From Gammaproteobacteria bacterium (GTDB lineage Bacteria; Pseudomonadota; Gammaproteobacteria; Ga0077536): a stretch of DNA of 64,000 nucleotides. This document shows, piece after piece, positions 40,252 through 48,796 of the stretch (the stretch's first letter is position 1; each line of letters opens with the position of its first letter). The stretch lies in contig JACKNG010000004.1 of assembly GCA_024235015.1 (NCBI GenBank), positions 558,001-622,000 on the forward strand, in the 5' to 3' direction. Position numbers and translations under genes: made by a program. The notes beneath the pieces were generated by a model. That model was not told the DNA's origin, searched no databases, and saw nothing but the letters and a program-made list of their open reading frames with translations.

Positions 40252-41688
40252 TCAACGCGACGCTGTGCGACCCGCATCGTGTGTGATCGTCGCCTGGGCT
40301 GCCAGCACCCCGGCGATCACGGTGTTCAATTGGCGCACGTAACCGAGATGCAGAAACTCGTTCGGCCCGTGTGCGTTCGACTGCGGGCCGAGCACCCCGG
40401 TGATGAGGAATTGCGCGGCCGGGAAGGCGCGACCGAGCATGGCCATGAAGGGGATGGTGCCGCCTTCGCCGGTGTACATGGCAGGCCTGCCGAACACCGC
40501 TCGCGAGCTCGCCTGGCAGGCGGCGTCCAACCAGGGCGCGACGGCCGGCGCGTTCCAGCCGCTTGCCGCCTGGTCGGCTTCGAAGCGAACCCGCGCGCCG
40601 TGCGGGGGGGCGGTCTCGAGCAGCGTTTTCACTTCGGCTGTGGCGTGTTCGGCATCGATGGTCGGTGGCAGGCGCAGCGAGAGCTTCAGTTGCGTGCGCG
40701 GGCGCAGCACGTTGCCGGCGGCGGCGATCGGCGGCAGGCCACCGGCGCCGGTGACCGAGAGCGCCGCGCCCCAGTTGCGCGCCAGCAGCCGCGCTTCGCC
40801 ATCGCTGCCCATCGGCGTGGCGCCGTCGACCCAGGGATACGCGCTGTGGACCTCGTCGCCGAGCGCCTGCGCCACCGCCGCGAGCTGCGCACGGCGCTCG
40901 GCCGGGATGTCGGCCTGCAGGGCGGCCGGCAGGATGCGGCCGCTGGTCTCGTCCTCGAGGCGCGAGAGCAGTTGCCGCGCGAGGCGGAAGCTCGACGGCA
41001 CGACCCCGGAGGCGTAACCCGAGTGCACGCCTTCGCTGAGGATGTCGACGGTGAGCGTGCCGGCGACCAGCCCGCGCAACGAGGTCGTGATCCAGAGCTG
41101 TGCGTAGTTGCCGGCGCCGGAATCGAGGCACACCACCAGCGAGGGCTCGCCGATGCGCGGCGCGAGGTGCTCGATGTAGGCCGGCAGGTCGTAGCTGCCC
41201 GATTCCTCGCAGGCCTCGATCAGCAGCACGTAGCGCGGGTGCCGGACGCCCTGGGCCTGCAGCGCGCGGATGGCGGCGAGCGAGGCGTAGGCGGCGTAGC
41301 CGTCGTCGGCGCCGCCGCGACCGTAGAGGCGCTCGCCTTCGATCACCGGTTGCCACGGGCCCCGGTGCGTGGCCCAGCCGCTCATCTCGGGCTGCTTGTC
41401 GAGGTGGCCGTAGAGCAGCACGGTGTCGTCGAGCCGCCCCGGAACTTCCATCACGATGACCGGCGTACGGCCGGCCAGACGGACGACCTCGACGGTCAGT
41501 CCGTCCACCGGCTGCGCGCGGCACCAGCGCGCGACGTGTTCGGTGGCGGCGTCGATGTGACCGTTGGCCTGCCAGTCGGCATCGAAGTGCGGTGACTGCG
41601 CCGGGATGCGGATGTACTCGACCAGCTCGTCGGTGATGCTGGTCGTCCACAGGTCGTCGATGAGGCGGGCGGCGTGTTGCAGGTCCAT
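40252..41688 (-). CDS. M20-family metallopeptidase (dipeptidase-like)
   Basis: A 478-residue M20 peptidase. Metal-binding segments are LLYGHLDKQPEMSGW (first His, catalytic Asp), RGGADDGYAAYAS (bridging Asp), IEACEESGSYDL (catalytic Glu-Glu) and SNAHGPNEFLHLGY (last His). A lid/dimerisation domain lies between about 195 and 340 (LTVDILSEGVHSGYAS). It is of the ArgE/DapE/carnosinase-like group, cleaving dipeptides or N-acyl amino acids in the cytoplasm. ATG 41688. Same strand as the crotonase, 82 bp away. Confidence 0.9.
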   Translation of the reverse strand: MDLQHAARLIDDLWTTSITDELVEYIRIPAQSPHFDADWQANGHIDAATEHVARWCRAQPVDGLTVEVVRLAGRTPVIVMEVPGRLDDTVLLYGHLDKQPEMSGWATHRGPWQPVIEGERLYGRGGADDGYAAYASLAAIRALQAQGVRHPRYVLLIEACEESGSYDLPAYIEHLAPRIGEPSLVVCLDSGAGNYAQLWITTSLRGLVAGTLTVDILSEGVHSGYASGVVPSSFRLARQLLSRLEDETSGRILPAALQADIPAERRAQLAAVAQALGDEVHSAYPWVDGATPMGSDGEARLLARNWGAALSVTGAGGLPPIAAAGNVLRPRTQLKLSLRLPPTIDAEHATAEVKTLLETAPPHGARVRFEADQAASGWNAPAVAPWLDAACQASSRAVFGRPAMYTGEGGTIPFMAMLGRAFPAAQFLITGVLGPQSNAHGPNEFLHLGYVRQLNTVIAGVLAAQATITHDAGRTASR

Positions 41689-41900
41689 GGCGATTTCCCG
41701 TTGCGGGCGATGACGGCGGCGAGCGGCAGTATAGGTGCTCGCCCGACGCGCTCTCCATCGCGCCGCGCGGCGCTGTCCGACTGCGCGACTCGGGCTGCGG
41801 GAACCGATGACCCTGAGAGCGACAGGTAACGTGCCTGGGCCGCGGAGGCCGCCCAGGCCGCACCGCGAACGTGCGGCGCGGGCCTCGCGGAAGCGGGTCC

Positions 41901-42083
41901 TTACCCGGCATCCGGCGCGTGCAGCCCCTCCCATTCGGCCTCGGTGAAGACCTGCGCGGGCGCGTGGGCGGGATCCGGTGGATTCTCGCGATTGTGCTTC
42001 TCCACCCAGGTTTCCGCATCCGCCCGCGAGGTGAAGGTGCGCTCTTCGAGCGTGGTCGGGCAGCTCACGTAGTATTTCTCCAT
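41901..42083 (-). CDS. small hypothetical protein
   Basis: A 60-residue acidic protein: MEKYYVSCPTTLEERTFTSR, then DAETWVEKHN and a Pro-rich EAEWEGLHAP tail. No membrane helix or known motif. ATG 42083 with AGGTGA (about 42087-42092) upstream. Length, composition and lack of overlap with other genes support a real small gene, but I do not recognise the family. The 212 bp before the M20 start (41689-41900) hold nothing that I can support. Confidence 0.55.
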   Translation of the reverse strand: MEKYYVSCPTTLEERTFTSRADAETWVEKHNRENPPDPAHAPAQVFTEAEWEGLHAPDAG

Positions 42084-42223
42084 CGGGTCACCTCCGCTTG
42101 CGACGACACTTCGCGTGTTCACCCGAAGTCTAGACCGCGAGGCGGTGCCGTTCAGGGCGCGCGGATTCTCGGCCGACCGCCGCGCGCTCACCGGTATTGC
42201 ATGCTGCCGTGCAACACCAACGC

Positions 42224-42814
42224 TCAGGACCTTTCGACGCGCTGCACGTCGTAGTAATTGTTCCGACCCTCGTCCGCACGGGTGGCGACGATGCGGCAGC
42301 CGGCGCCGTGCAGGAGCGTCGAATAGCGCGCCTCGCCCAGCGACAGGCAGGCGTGCCCGGTCGTGACATCGGCCCAGGTGCCGGGTTCGAGCGGGGCGGT
42401 GAACAGGCCGCGTCCGCCCGCTACCAGCAAGGTGGCCATGCGTTCGATCAAGGCGGCCTGGTCGTCCGCGTCGAGGAGGAAGACCAGCCCGATCGCGATC
42501 ACGGCGTCGAATTGCCGCGCGAAGCAGGCGGCAGTCTGCGCCGCAGCGCACTCGGTCGGCAGGTCGGGAAAGCGCGCTGCGAATTCGGTGAGCAGTGTCG
42601 GCGACGCGTCGACGGCAAAGACCCGGAGCCCGGCATCGACCAGGGTGCGGGTCACCGGGTAGCCACCGCCGCAGCCGATTTCGAGCACCTCCGCACCTGC
42701 CGGGAGCGAGCGGGCCCAGCGTTTCACGACCGCGACGCCGACCGTCGAACGATCGCGGGCGGCGAGGAATGCGCGGGCGTGGGTTTCGTACGCGTCGATC
42801 GAGTCGCCGTTCAT
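42224..42814 (-). CDS. class I SAM-dependent methyltransferase
   Basis: A 196-residue methyltransferase. Motif I is EVLEIGCGGGYPVTRTLVDA, motif II acidic end VFAVDASPTLL, and LVFLLDADDQAALIERMATL then GGRGLFTAPL form the later strands. The start ATG 42814 is MNGDSIDAYETHARAFL. The fold resembles small-molecule or trans-aconitate-type methyltransferases. Substrate unknown. It is the only gene between 42084 and 42900. Confidence 0.9.
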   Translation of the reverse strand: MNGDSIDAYETHARAFLAARDRSTVGVAVVKRWARSLPAGAEVLEIGCGGGYPVTRTLVDAGLRVFAVDASPTLLTEFAARFPDLPTECAAAQTAACFARQFDAVIAIGLVFLLDADDQAALIERMATLLVAGGRGLFTAPLEPGTWADVTTGHACLSLGEARYSTLLHGAGCRIVATRADEGRNNYYDVQRVERS

Positions 42815-42900
42815 GGGGTGCCCTGGTTGCCGGTGACGATGGCTCTGCGGTGCGCACCTCGACCGTGGCCCGTCATCGCCGTGTGTCCCCCGGTACGCGA

Positions 42901-44256
42901 CTAGAACGTATACGACAGAAACGTCTCGACCACCGTGAAATCGTCGCCGCCGAAAATCTCCTTCGCCGCCCGGTTCGGCGTCGACCAGGCGATGCCGGCA
43001 TAAGCGTAGAAGCGCTGGCCGACGAAGCGTTCGACGCCGACGTTGATCTCGTCCGCCCAGTTCTCGTCGCTGACCGGGGTGCCGAAGTACTGCGGTTCTT
43101 CCAGCTCGTGGTGGTAGTAGTAGAAGCTCAGCGCCCAGCCCGCACGCGGAAAGGCCTTCACCTTGAACATCTGCGTCACCTGGTTCTGGTTGAACAGGTG
43201 GTACTCGCCGGCGATCTCGCCCTGGTACCAGGTATCCCAGTCGCGCTTGAAGATGGTGAAGTACATGCCGCGGTATTCCTCGTTCTCGGGCGTGTCGAGT
43301 TCGTCGCCCGAGAAGCGCGCGTAGCGGTAGTTCACGCGCGGCGTCCACGGCAGGGTGGCGAAGCTGTACTGCGCCTCCAGGTACCAGCCGACGGCGTCGT
43401 TGGGGCGGCCGCCGGCATCTTCGTCGCGGCCTTTCTGCAGCACCCATTCGCCGAACAGCTCCGCGCCCGGCAGGCCCGGCACCTTGACGTTGGCGCCGCG
43501 CAGGTTCCAGGCCTCGATGCCGTCGAGGTTGAACGCGCCACCCTGCAGCACCTCGACGTACATCGCGCCGAAGGTGCCGGCCGCGAGATCGACCGTCTCG
43601 ACGTTGATGCCGGCCACGCGGCCGTCGCGGAAATCGCTGTCGGTGCGCAGCCAGAAGGCCTCGGCGCGCAGCGGGCGGGTGTTGACCCGCAGCACTGCGC
43701 TGTTGCGCCAGGCGAGGAAAGCGCCGGTCCAGTACTGGCCGTCCTCGCCGCCCTGGTTGAAGTTGCCGTCGCCGATGATGAAGCCGTCGCCGACGGTGAA
43801 CTCCTGCGCGCCGAAGGAGAGGTCGACCAGATCGGTCTTCCAGCCGACGTAGGCGTGGTCGGTGTCGAAGGCCTGGTCGCCCGAGCGCGCGACCTGCCCC
43901 GACAGTTCACCGTCCAGCGTGGTGGTGGCGGCGACGTAGGAGAAGCCGGCGTAGGCGTGCTGCGTCTGCGAGCTTGCGTAGTCGAGCGTGAACTGTGGTT
44001 TCAGCGCGAGGTAGAGCACCGAGCGCTCGGTCTCGCCGAGGCTGTCGAGTGCGCCGAGGCCGTAGTTGACGTTGTCGCCGTGCTGCAGGCCGAGGCGGGT
44101 GTTGAAGCTCGGGGCGATCGTGAGCTTGCCCCATTCGATGGGCTCGAAGGCGGCCGCGCTGAGCGGCGAGGCAGCGAGCCACAGCGCCGTTGCCACGCTG
44201 GCCACGCATTGCGACGCCGCGCTATGCGCACCGTCCGCGGGCTGCTTTTGCGTCAT
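42901..44256 (-). CDS. outer-membrane beta-barrel protein (porin-like)
   Basis: A 451-residue protein with a signal peptide (about 1-37, ending PLSAAAFEP) and a long run of alternating, aromatic-edged beta strands, ending in ETFLSYTF, the C-terminal Phe that targets barrels to the BAM complex. It resembles alginate-export/long-chain-substrate porins. Conserved-looking blocks are GAQEFTVGDGFIIGDGNFNQ, AFWLRTDSDFRDGRVAG and YYYHHELEEPQYFG. ATG 44256 after GGGGAGG. Likely imports a hydrophobic or anionic substrate; cargo unknown. Confidence 0.8.
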   Translation of the reverse strand: MTQKQPADGAHSAASQCVASVATALWLAASPLSAAAFEPIEWGKLTIAPSFNTRLGLQHGDNVNYGLGALDSLGETERSVLYLALKPQFTLDYASSQTQHAYAGFSYVAATTTLDGELSGQVARSGDQAFDTDHAYVGWKTDLVDLSFGAQEFTVGDGFIIGDGNFNQGGEDGQYWTGAFLAWRNSAVLRVNTRPLRAEAFWLRTDSDFRDGRVAGINVETVDLAAGTFGAMYVEVLQGGAFNLDGIEAWNLRGANVKVPGLPGAELFGEWVLQKGRDEDAGGRPNDAVGWYLEAQYSFATLPWTPRVNYRYARFSGDELDTPENEEYRGMYFTIFKRDWDTWYQGEIAGEYHLFNQNQVTQMFKVKAFPRAGWALSFYYYHHELEEPQYFGTPVSDENWADEINVGVERFVGQRFYAYAGIAWSTPNRAAKEIFGGDDFTVVETFLSYTF

Positions 44257-44430
44257 TCCCCTGTCCTCCCCGGGCGTCGCTCGACACGCTGGCTGCCGCG
44301 CACCGCCGCGCGTCGTGACGGCGCATCGTCGCACAGCCTGGCGGCGTGCGCAGCGGTCGCCAGGCGCCGCGTCCTGCGCCGGTCGCGGGCGCATGGCCAA
44401 CGGGGCCGGCCGCCGGCCTGCTCGACTGTA

Positions 44431-44763
44431 TCATCGCGCGGCGCACAAGGACTCGCGCACCAGGACCAGGTTCAGCGACAGGTCTGCGACGTCGACCTGG
44501 TAGGCGCGGCCGGCGCTGCCCGGCAGGGATCTCGACGCGACGAAGTGCCCTTGCGACTCGAGAAACCCGACGAGGGCGGCGGGTTCCGTGATTTCCGGCA
44601 GCGCGGGCACTTCCCGTCGCAACGACGCCATGGGTTCGCATTCGCCGTGGCGGGACATCAGCACCCAGGTGCCGTGCCGATCGTCGGCAAGGGCGCCGTG
44701 CCGCACCGCCAAGCATGCGAGCAGGGCCCCGGTCGCGATTCCATTGACCCGGCCGCGGTTCAT
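44431..44763 (-). CDS. small exported hypothetical protein
   Basis: A 110-residue protein with a signal peptide (1-26, ALLACLAVRHGALA, cleavage near DDRHG) and a short secreted domain: GTWVLMSRHGECEPM, then a C-terminal YQVDVADLSLNLVLVRESLC with two Cys overall. I do not recognise the family. Divergent from a VOC gene across 122 bp. ATG 44763. Confidence 0.6.
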   Translation of the reverse strand: MNRGRVNGIATGALLACLAVRHGALADDRHGTWVLMSRHGECEPMASLRREVPALPEITEPAALVGFLESQGHFVASRSLPGSAGRAYQVDVADLSLNLVLVRESLCAAR

Positions 44764-44885
44764 CGAGGATCGAGGGGCAGGGTGCCGGTGCCATGCTCGA
44801 AACACGGGCAAGCCGTTGCGTCGATTGCCGTGCCGGCCATAGCGCGAGCACGATCGATCATCTCCCGAGCCGCAAGCGGTGCTCG

Positions 44886-45377
44886 ATGGCGGACATCCGG
44901 ATTCGTCAGATGGTTCACGCGAACATCTGTGTCAGGGACATGGAGAAAACCGTCCCGTTCTACGAGAGGTTGGGCTTCGAGAAGCTTGCCGACCAGGTCT
45001 TCGAGGCCGGCGCCGGAGTATGGCGGGGCCTCGGCCTGGAAGACAATCGCCGCTTCAGGGCGGTGTTCATGAACAGCCCGGGCGACAACCCCCCGCCTTT
45101 CCTCGATATCATCCGGTGCCTCGATCGCCCCACCGCCGGGGACGTCTACGAGGCGCTGGACAACGTCGGCATCGCGCGGCTGTGTGTCGAAGTCGCGGAC
45201 GTCGACGCGGTGGCAGCGCAAGGCGTCGAGTTCGTCGGCCCGGTCTCGCCCTAGGAGTCTCCCCCGGGGTGGCGCCGTCCGGCGTCGAGGCCCGCTTCCT
45301 GTGTGTGGGATCCGCATGGCGCGGTCATCGAATACGCGCAGTTCGCCCGGGATGCGCTCGACGTGATTCGCGCATAG
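44886..45377 (+). pseudogene. VOC (glyoxalase/dioxygenase fold) gene with two frameshifts
   Basis: The first 123 codons, MADIRIRQMVHANICVRDM onward, encode a normal VOC protein up to EFVGPVSP, then hit TAG at 45252-45254. One missing base in the CCC run just before that stop would restore the reading LGVSPGVAPSGVEARFLCV. A second missing T in the TG run near 45300 then gives WDPHGAVIEYAQFARDAL, the typical VOC ending with its metal-binding Glu, and a stop at 45377. So two single-base deletions, both in simple runs, break one gene. It is followed by an intact VOC gene at 45450. Real decay or a sequencing error cannot be told apart here. Confidence 0.75.
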
Positions 45378-45449
45378 CGGGCCGTGGCGGGCGACGCGAG
45401 CGGGCGCTCGAAGACGATTGAAGGGTTCATCGAAAGAAGGGGATTGGCA

Positions 45450-45875
45450 ATGGCTGCGCTCGGCATCCACCACATCGCGCTCACCGTCAACGATTGGCAT
45501 GCATCCCGGCCGTTCTACCTCGAACTGGCCAGGGTCCTCGGCGCGAAACCCTTCATCGAGAACCGGGGCGCGCCCCATCGTGCCGCGGATGGGCGCGTGC
45601 TGATCTTCGTCGGCGCGGGGTTCATGTTCTCGATCTGGGAAGCCCTGGAGGAGAACCGCGCGAACGGGTTCAAGGACTACAACGTCGGTCTGCACCATTT
45701 CGCATTTCGGGCGCCGTCGCGCCAAGCCGTCGACGAACTCCACCAGGCGATGATGGCGCTCGGCGCCGACATCGTGGACGCGCCGCGGGAGTACGACTAC
45801 GTCCCGGGTTATTACGCGGTCTTCTTCCGCGATCCGAATGGCATCCGGCTCGAGTACGCCTACCTGCCGGACTAA
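45450..45875 (+). CDS. VOC family (glyoxalase-like) protein
   Basis: A 141-residue vicinal-oxygen-chelate protein. GIHHIALTVNDWHASRPFYL has the first metal His; LHHFAFRAPSRQAVDELH has the second; FFRDPNGIRLEYAYLPD ends with the metal Glu. Length and motifs fit a single-metal lyase or dioxygenase. ATG 45450 after GAAGGGGA. It probably formed a tandem pair with the frameshifted VOC gene upstream. Substrate unknown. Confidence 0.87.
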   Translation: MAALGIHHIALTVNDWHASRPFYLELARVLGAKPFIENRGAPHRAADGRVLIFVGAGFMFSIWEALEENRANGFKDYNVGLHHFAFRAPSRQAVDELHQAMMALGADIVDAPREYDYVPGYYAVFFRDPNGIRLEYAYLPD

Positions 45876-45982
45876 GGCGGGGCACGGGCGCTGCCGGCGC
45901 GAGAAGGGGCACCGGGGATGCGGGTGCCGTCCACGACGCCGCCGCGAGAATCGCGGCCCGCCCCAATCACGCCAGCACGGTT

Positions 45983-46423
45983 TTACCCGGCTACGGTCAC
46001 ACCGTTCCGTCGCAGCACTTCCAGGGCCCTGGCGATATCCGGATTGGTCGCGTCGACCTCGGCATCGACCTCGGTGAACATTTCCGCCGCCCGGCTCTCG
46101 CGGCTGGTGAACTCCAGCATCGAGCCGCCGCCGGCACCGTAGGTGAAGGCATGAACGGTGTCGCGGGGCACGTGGACCAGCGTGCCCGGCCCGCAGACAT
46201 GGGTCTCGTCAGCGCAACGGAAGGTGATCTCGCCGGTCAGCACGAAAAAGGCTTCGTCCCAGCCATGGCTGTGCGGTGGCGGGCCGCTGCCCGCGGCGCC
46301 TTGCTGGTGGGTGATGCCATAGCCACCTACCCGGGACGCTGCGGCCAGCACGGTGACGTCGGTACCGAAGACGTCGAGGGCGGCGGGACGCTGGTTCGGG
46401 GGGATCACCATGTGTCGATTCAT
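45983..46423 (-). CDS. cupin-domain protein
   Basis: A 146-residue cupin. Motif 1 is PPPHSHGWDEAFFVLTGEI (two His and Glu for the metal), motif 2 is GPGTLVHVPRDTVHAF with the last His. A strand-rich N-terminus (NQRPAALDVFGTDVTVLA) and a short C-terminal helix (DIARALEVLRRNGVTV) flank the barrel. ATG 46423. Single-domain cupins act as dioxygenases, isomerases or sensors; no clear choice. Confidence 0.87.
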   Translation of the reverse strand: MNRHMVIPPNQRPAALDVFGTDVTVLAAASRVGGYGITHQQGAAGSGPPPHSHGWDEAFFVLTGEITFRCADETHVCGPGTLVHVPRDTVHAFTYGAGGGSMLEFTSRESRAAEMFTEVDAEVDATNPDIARALEVLRRNGVTVAG

Positions 46424-46578
46424 TGTTCGGACTCCGGTGTCGGGGTTGAGCAAGTCGCGTCAGTTGGTCTCACGGGTTGCCCGCTCGCCTCCCAGGGGAG
46501 CGATAGGCAACCGCGGCTTCCCGGAAAACGGACGTGCCGGGTGCTGAAGGAGCCTGGCGCATTTCCGTTGCAATCTCC

Positions 46579-46950
46579 TCAGCGTACGTAGCGCTTCAAG
46601 AACACGTTCTTGTGCTTGATGCGTTCGCTCTCGAAGGTGAACAGGTCGACGCCGCGTACGACGCGGCGCTGCCCGTCGGCGGACGTGAACGCGAAATCCC
46701 ACTCCGCGTAGGCGTGCTCACCGTCGACGACCAGGGGGCCGACGGGATCCAGGCGGCCATCGGGGAACGTGGTGAATATGTGCGTGAGAATCGCGCGTAT
46801 CGCGGCATGGCCGACATGACTGCGTCCGAGCCGCTCGGGACCTTCCGGCTCGTGATAGGCGCCGTCTTCGGCGAAGGTGGCGACGATGGCTTCGACGTCC
46901 TGGGCGTTCCAGGCGGTGATGAGCCGCTCCAGGGTGGCGGGAATGCTCAT
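46579..46950 (-). CDS. NTF2-like ester cyclase-type protein
   Basis: A 123-residue NTF2-fold protein: ATLERLITAWNAQDVEAIVA, FAEDGAYHEPEGPERLGRSH, TTFPDGRLDPVGPLVVDGEH and RVVRGVDLFTFESERIKHKN. It matches SnoaL-like polyketide-cyclase proteins. ATG 46950 with GAGAGG upstream. A family C repeat begins 41 bp upstream. Ligand unknown. Confidence 0.87.
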   Translation of the reverse strand: MSIPATLERLITAWNAQDVEAIVATFAEDGAYHEPEGPERLGRSHVGHAAIRAILTHIFTTFPDGRLDPVGPLVVDGEHAYAEWDFAFTSADGQRRVVRGVDLFTFESERIKHKNVFLKRYVR

Positions 46951-46990
46951 GATGGGCCTCTCAGTGAGAACTCGACGGACCTGGCAACTC

Positions 46991-47086
46991 TAACAGGCCG
47001 GTGAAAAACGTGGCGAGGCAGGCCAGATGCAAGACGAGCGGGTAACGCAGAAGATGGCCTCCGCTGTAGTTTTCACCAGCCTGCTA
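46991..47086. repeat. family C inverted repeat, copy C1
   Basis: A 96-bp unit with 17-bp arms at 46991-47007 (TAACAGGCCGGTGAAAA) and 47070-47086 (TTTTCACCAGCCTGCTA), two mismatches. The right arm contains the stop codon (47084-47086) of the GNAT gene read from the right. The unit resembles a small non-autonomous element; no transposase inside. Confidence 0.75.
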
Positions 47087-47515
47087 ACCATCCCCCAGCA
47101 CCTTGGTGAACCAGATGTTCGCGTGCCCGACGGGATGGTCCCGAACTTCCGCTGCTCGCTGGAAGCCCATTCGTTCGTAGAACTCCGGTGACTGAAAGCT
47201 GTGCGTCGACAGCACGATGTTGCGGCAACCGCGCGCGCGGGCTTCGTGTTCTACCGCGCGCATGAGCCGCGAGCCCAAGCCCTTCCCGCGACAGGATTCG
47301 GCAACCCAGACGTAACCGAGAAAGCAGGTGTGATGCCAGGTGTGGCCGGCAGCTCCCGCGACCACGTCGTCGTTCGAATCCCGCATGGCGAGCCCGAGGT
47401 ATCTTGCCTCAGCATGCCCCGTCGCCTCGACGTTGAATTCGTAGAGCCGCTCTTCCAGGTAGGCTGCCAGTTTCTCGTAGTCGTCCGGCTCGCCCAGATC
47501 TTCGATGCGCTCCAT
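47084..47515 (-). CDS. GNAT family N-acetyltransferase
   Basis: A 143-residue GNAT. CFLGYVWVAESCRGKGLGSR is motif A with the RGKGLG pyrophosphate loop; LMRAVEHEARARGC, NIVLSTHSFQSPEFYERMGF complete the fold. Start uncertain: ATG 47515 (MERIEDLGEP) or ATG 47560 (15 residues more). The TAG stop lies in the right arm of family C repeat C1, so the last residues may derive from its insertion. Substrate unknown. Confidence 0.85.
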   Translation of the reverse strand: MERIEDLGEPDDYEKLAAYLEERLYEFNVEATGHAEARYLGLAMRDSNDDVVAGAAGHTWHHTCFLGYVWVAESCRGKGLGSRLMRAVEHEARARGCRNIVLSTHSFQSPEFYERMGFQRAAEVRDHPVGHANIWFTKVLGDG

Positions 47516-47615
47516 GTCCGGTGGCGTCGCGCTTACGGGCGGCAACGGCGCCGCGGCCATGCAACGGGGAGACCGGACCTGGTCGTTCGGCCGACTAGTG
47601 GGCGCGTGATCGACT

Positions 47616-48416
47616 TCACCCGGCCAAGCCCTCCACAACCCCGTCCTCCACGATCCCCACCGCCCGCGTCCACCCCGCGCTGGCGCCGCGGATCTTCACC
47701 GGGAAGCAACTCACCATGAAGCCGTCGCTGGGCAAGGCTTCGAGGTTGTGCAGCTTCTCGAGGTGGCAGTAGCCGATCTCGCGCCCGGCCTTGTGACCTT
47801 CCCAGATGAGCGAGGGGTCGTGCGTCTCGGCGTACCTGTCCTTGGTATGGACGAAGGGCGCATCCCAGCTCCAACCGTCGGTGCCGGTCAGGCGTACGCC
47901 GCGTTCGAGTAGATAGAGGGTCGCTTCGCGGCCCATGCCGCAGCCGGCGGAAACGTAGTCGGGCTGGCCGTAGCGGCCACCGGCGCGGGTGTTGACGACG
48001 ACGATGTCGAGCGGCTGGAGTTCGTGACCGATGCGTTTCAGTTCGGCCGCCACATCGGCGGCCGTTGCCACGTAGCCGTCGGCGAAGTGACGGAAGTCGA
48101 GTTTCACCCCGGGCTGGAAGCACCAGTCGAGCGGGACCTCGTCGATGGTGATGGCGCGCTCGCCCTGGTTCATCGTGGAATGGAAGTGATAGGGCGCGTC
48201 GAGGTGGGTACCGTTGTGGGTCATGAGGCGGACCCACTCGATGGCCCAGCCTTCGCCTTCCGGCAGGTCCTGCGTCGCCATGCCGGGGAAGAACTGCACG
48301 ACGTCTTTCGCCGACTGCCGGTGGGTGACGTACTCGATGTGCGGGCCGTAACCGGGCGGGTCGGAGGCGACGTCGTTCTCGAGTGGCATGGAGATGTCGA
48401 TGAAGCGGCGGGCCAT
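47616..48416 (-). CDS. metal-dependent cyclase/hydrolase (kynurenine formamidase fold)
   Basis: A 266-residue PF04199-type protein with an intact metal motif, THNGTHLDAPYHF (HxGTHxDxPxH), and the C-terminal HLEKLHNLEALP pattern. No signal peptide, so cytoplasmic, unlike the exported relative at 3446. Such enzymes hydrolyse kynurenine formamide, isatin or cyclic esters; which one applies is unknown. ATG 48416 with AGGGGGAA upstream. Confidence 0.9.
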   Translation of the reverse strand: MARRFIDISMPLENDVASDPPGYGPHIEYVTHRQSAKDVVQFFPGMATQDLPEGEGWAIEWVRLMTHNGTHLDAPYHFHSTMNQGERAITIDEVPLDWCFQPGVKLDFRHFADGYVATAADVAAELKRIGHELQPLDIVVVNTRAGGRYGQPDYVSAGCGMGREATLYLLERGVRLTGTDGWSWDAPFVHTKDRYAETHDPSLIWEGHKAGREIGYCHLEKLHNLEALPSDGFMVSCFPVKIRGASAGWTRAVGIVEDGVVEGLAG

Positions 48417-48796
48417 GGTGTTCCCCCTGGGCGTGCGTTGGGCGGCGCGGGAACGACGGCCGGGACCCGCGCTGGTGTTGCGCCGAGCCGTGCCTCCCCG
48501 TGGGTCGAAAGATAGCCCACGGTGGCGGCCGAGGCACGTCGCGGATGGCGGGGGGCGTGAGGGGACGGCCGTCGTTGGTGACAGTTTACTTTCGCGCTAC
48601 CCGGAGCCGCGGCGCCAACGCGTGCGAAAGTAAACTGTCACCAACGATGCCTGGGCGGCGCACGGAAACGTGGTGATCGGCTTCGACTTGTCACTGCGCC
48701 CCGCGCCGCGGTCATCGCAGTGCCATCGCCCTGCGCTAATCTTGGCGCTCTGCGCCGTACCCGTGCGCCGCTCCACCGCCCGCCCGGAGGTCCGCC
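48417..48796. other. 380-bp intergenic region with family B repeat B2
   Basis: Divergent promoter region between the cyclase and phoD. It contains repeat B2 (48572-48647). No open frame in it is convincing, and I see no other feature. Confidence 0.6.
48572..48647. repeat. family B inverted-repeat hairpin, copy B2
   Basis: Perfect 24-bp arms (48572-48595 and 48624-48647) with core GGTGACAGTTTACTTTCG and a 28-bp spacer. Compared with B1 and B3 the core GGGGACAG reads GGTGACAG, with the matching change in the other arm, so pairing is preserved. Confidence 0.85.

Noticed and set aside
48417..48796. PHO box upstream of phoD
   Set aside because: No pair of CTGTCAT-like 7-mers with an AT spacer is present; CTGTCACC in this region belongs to repeat B2.
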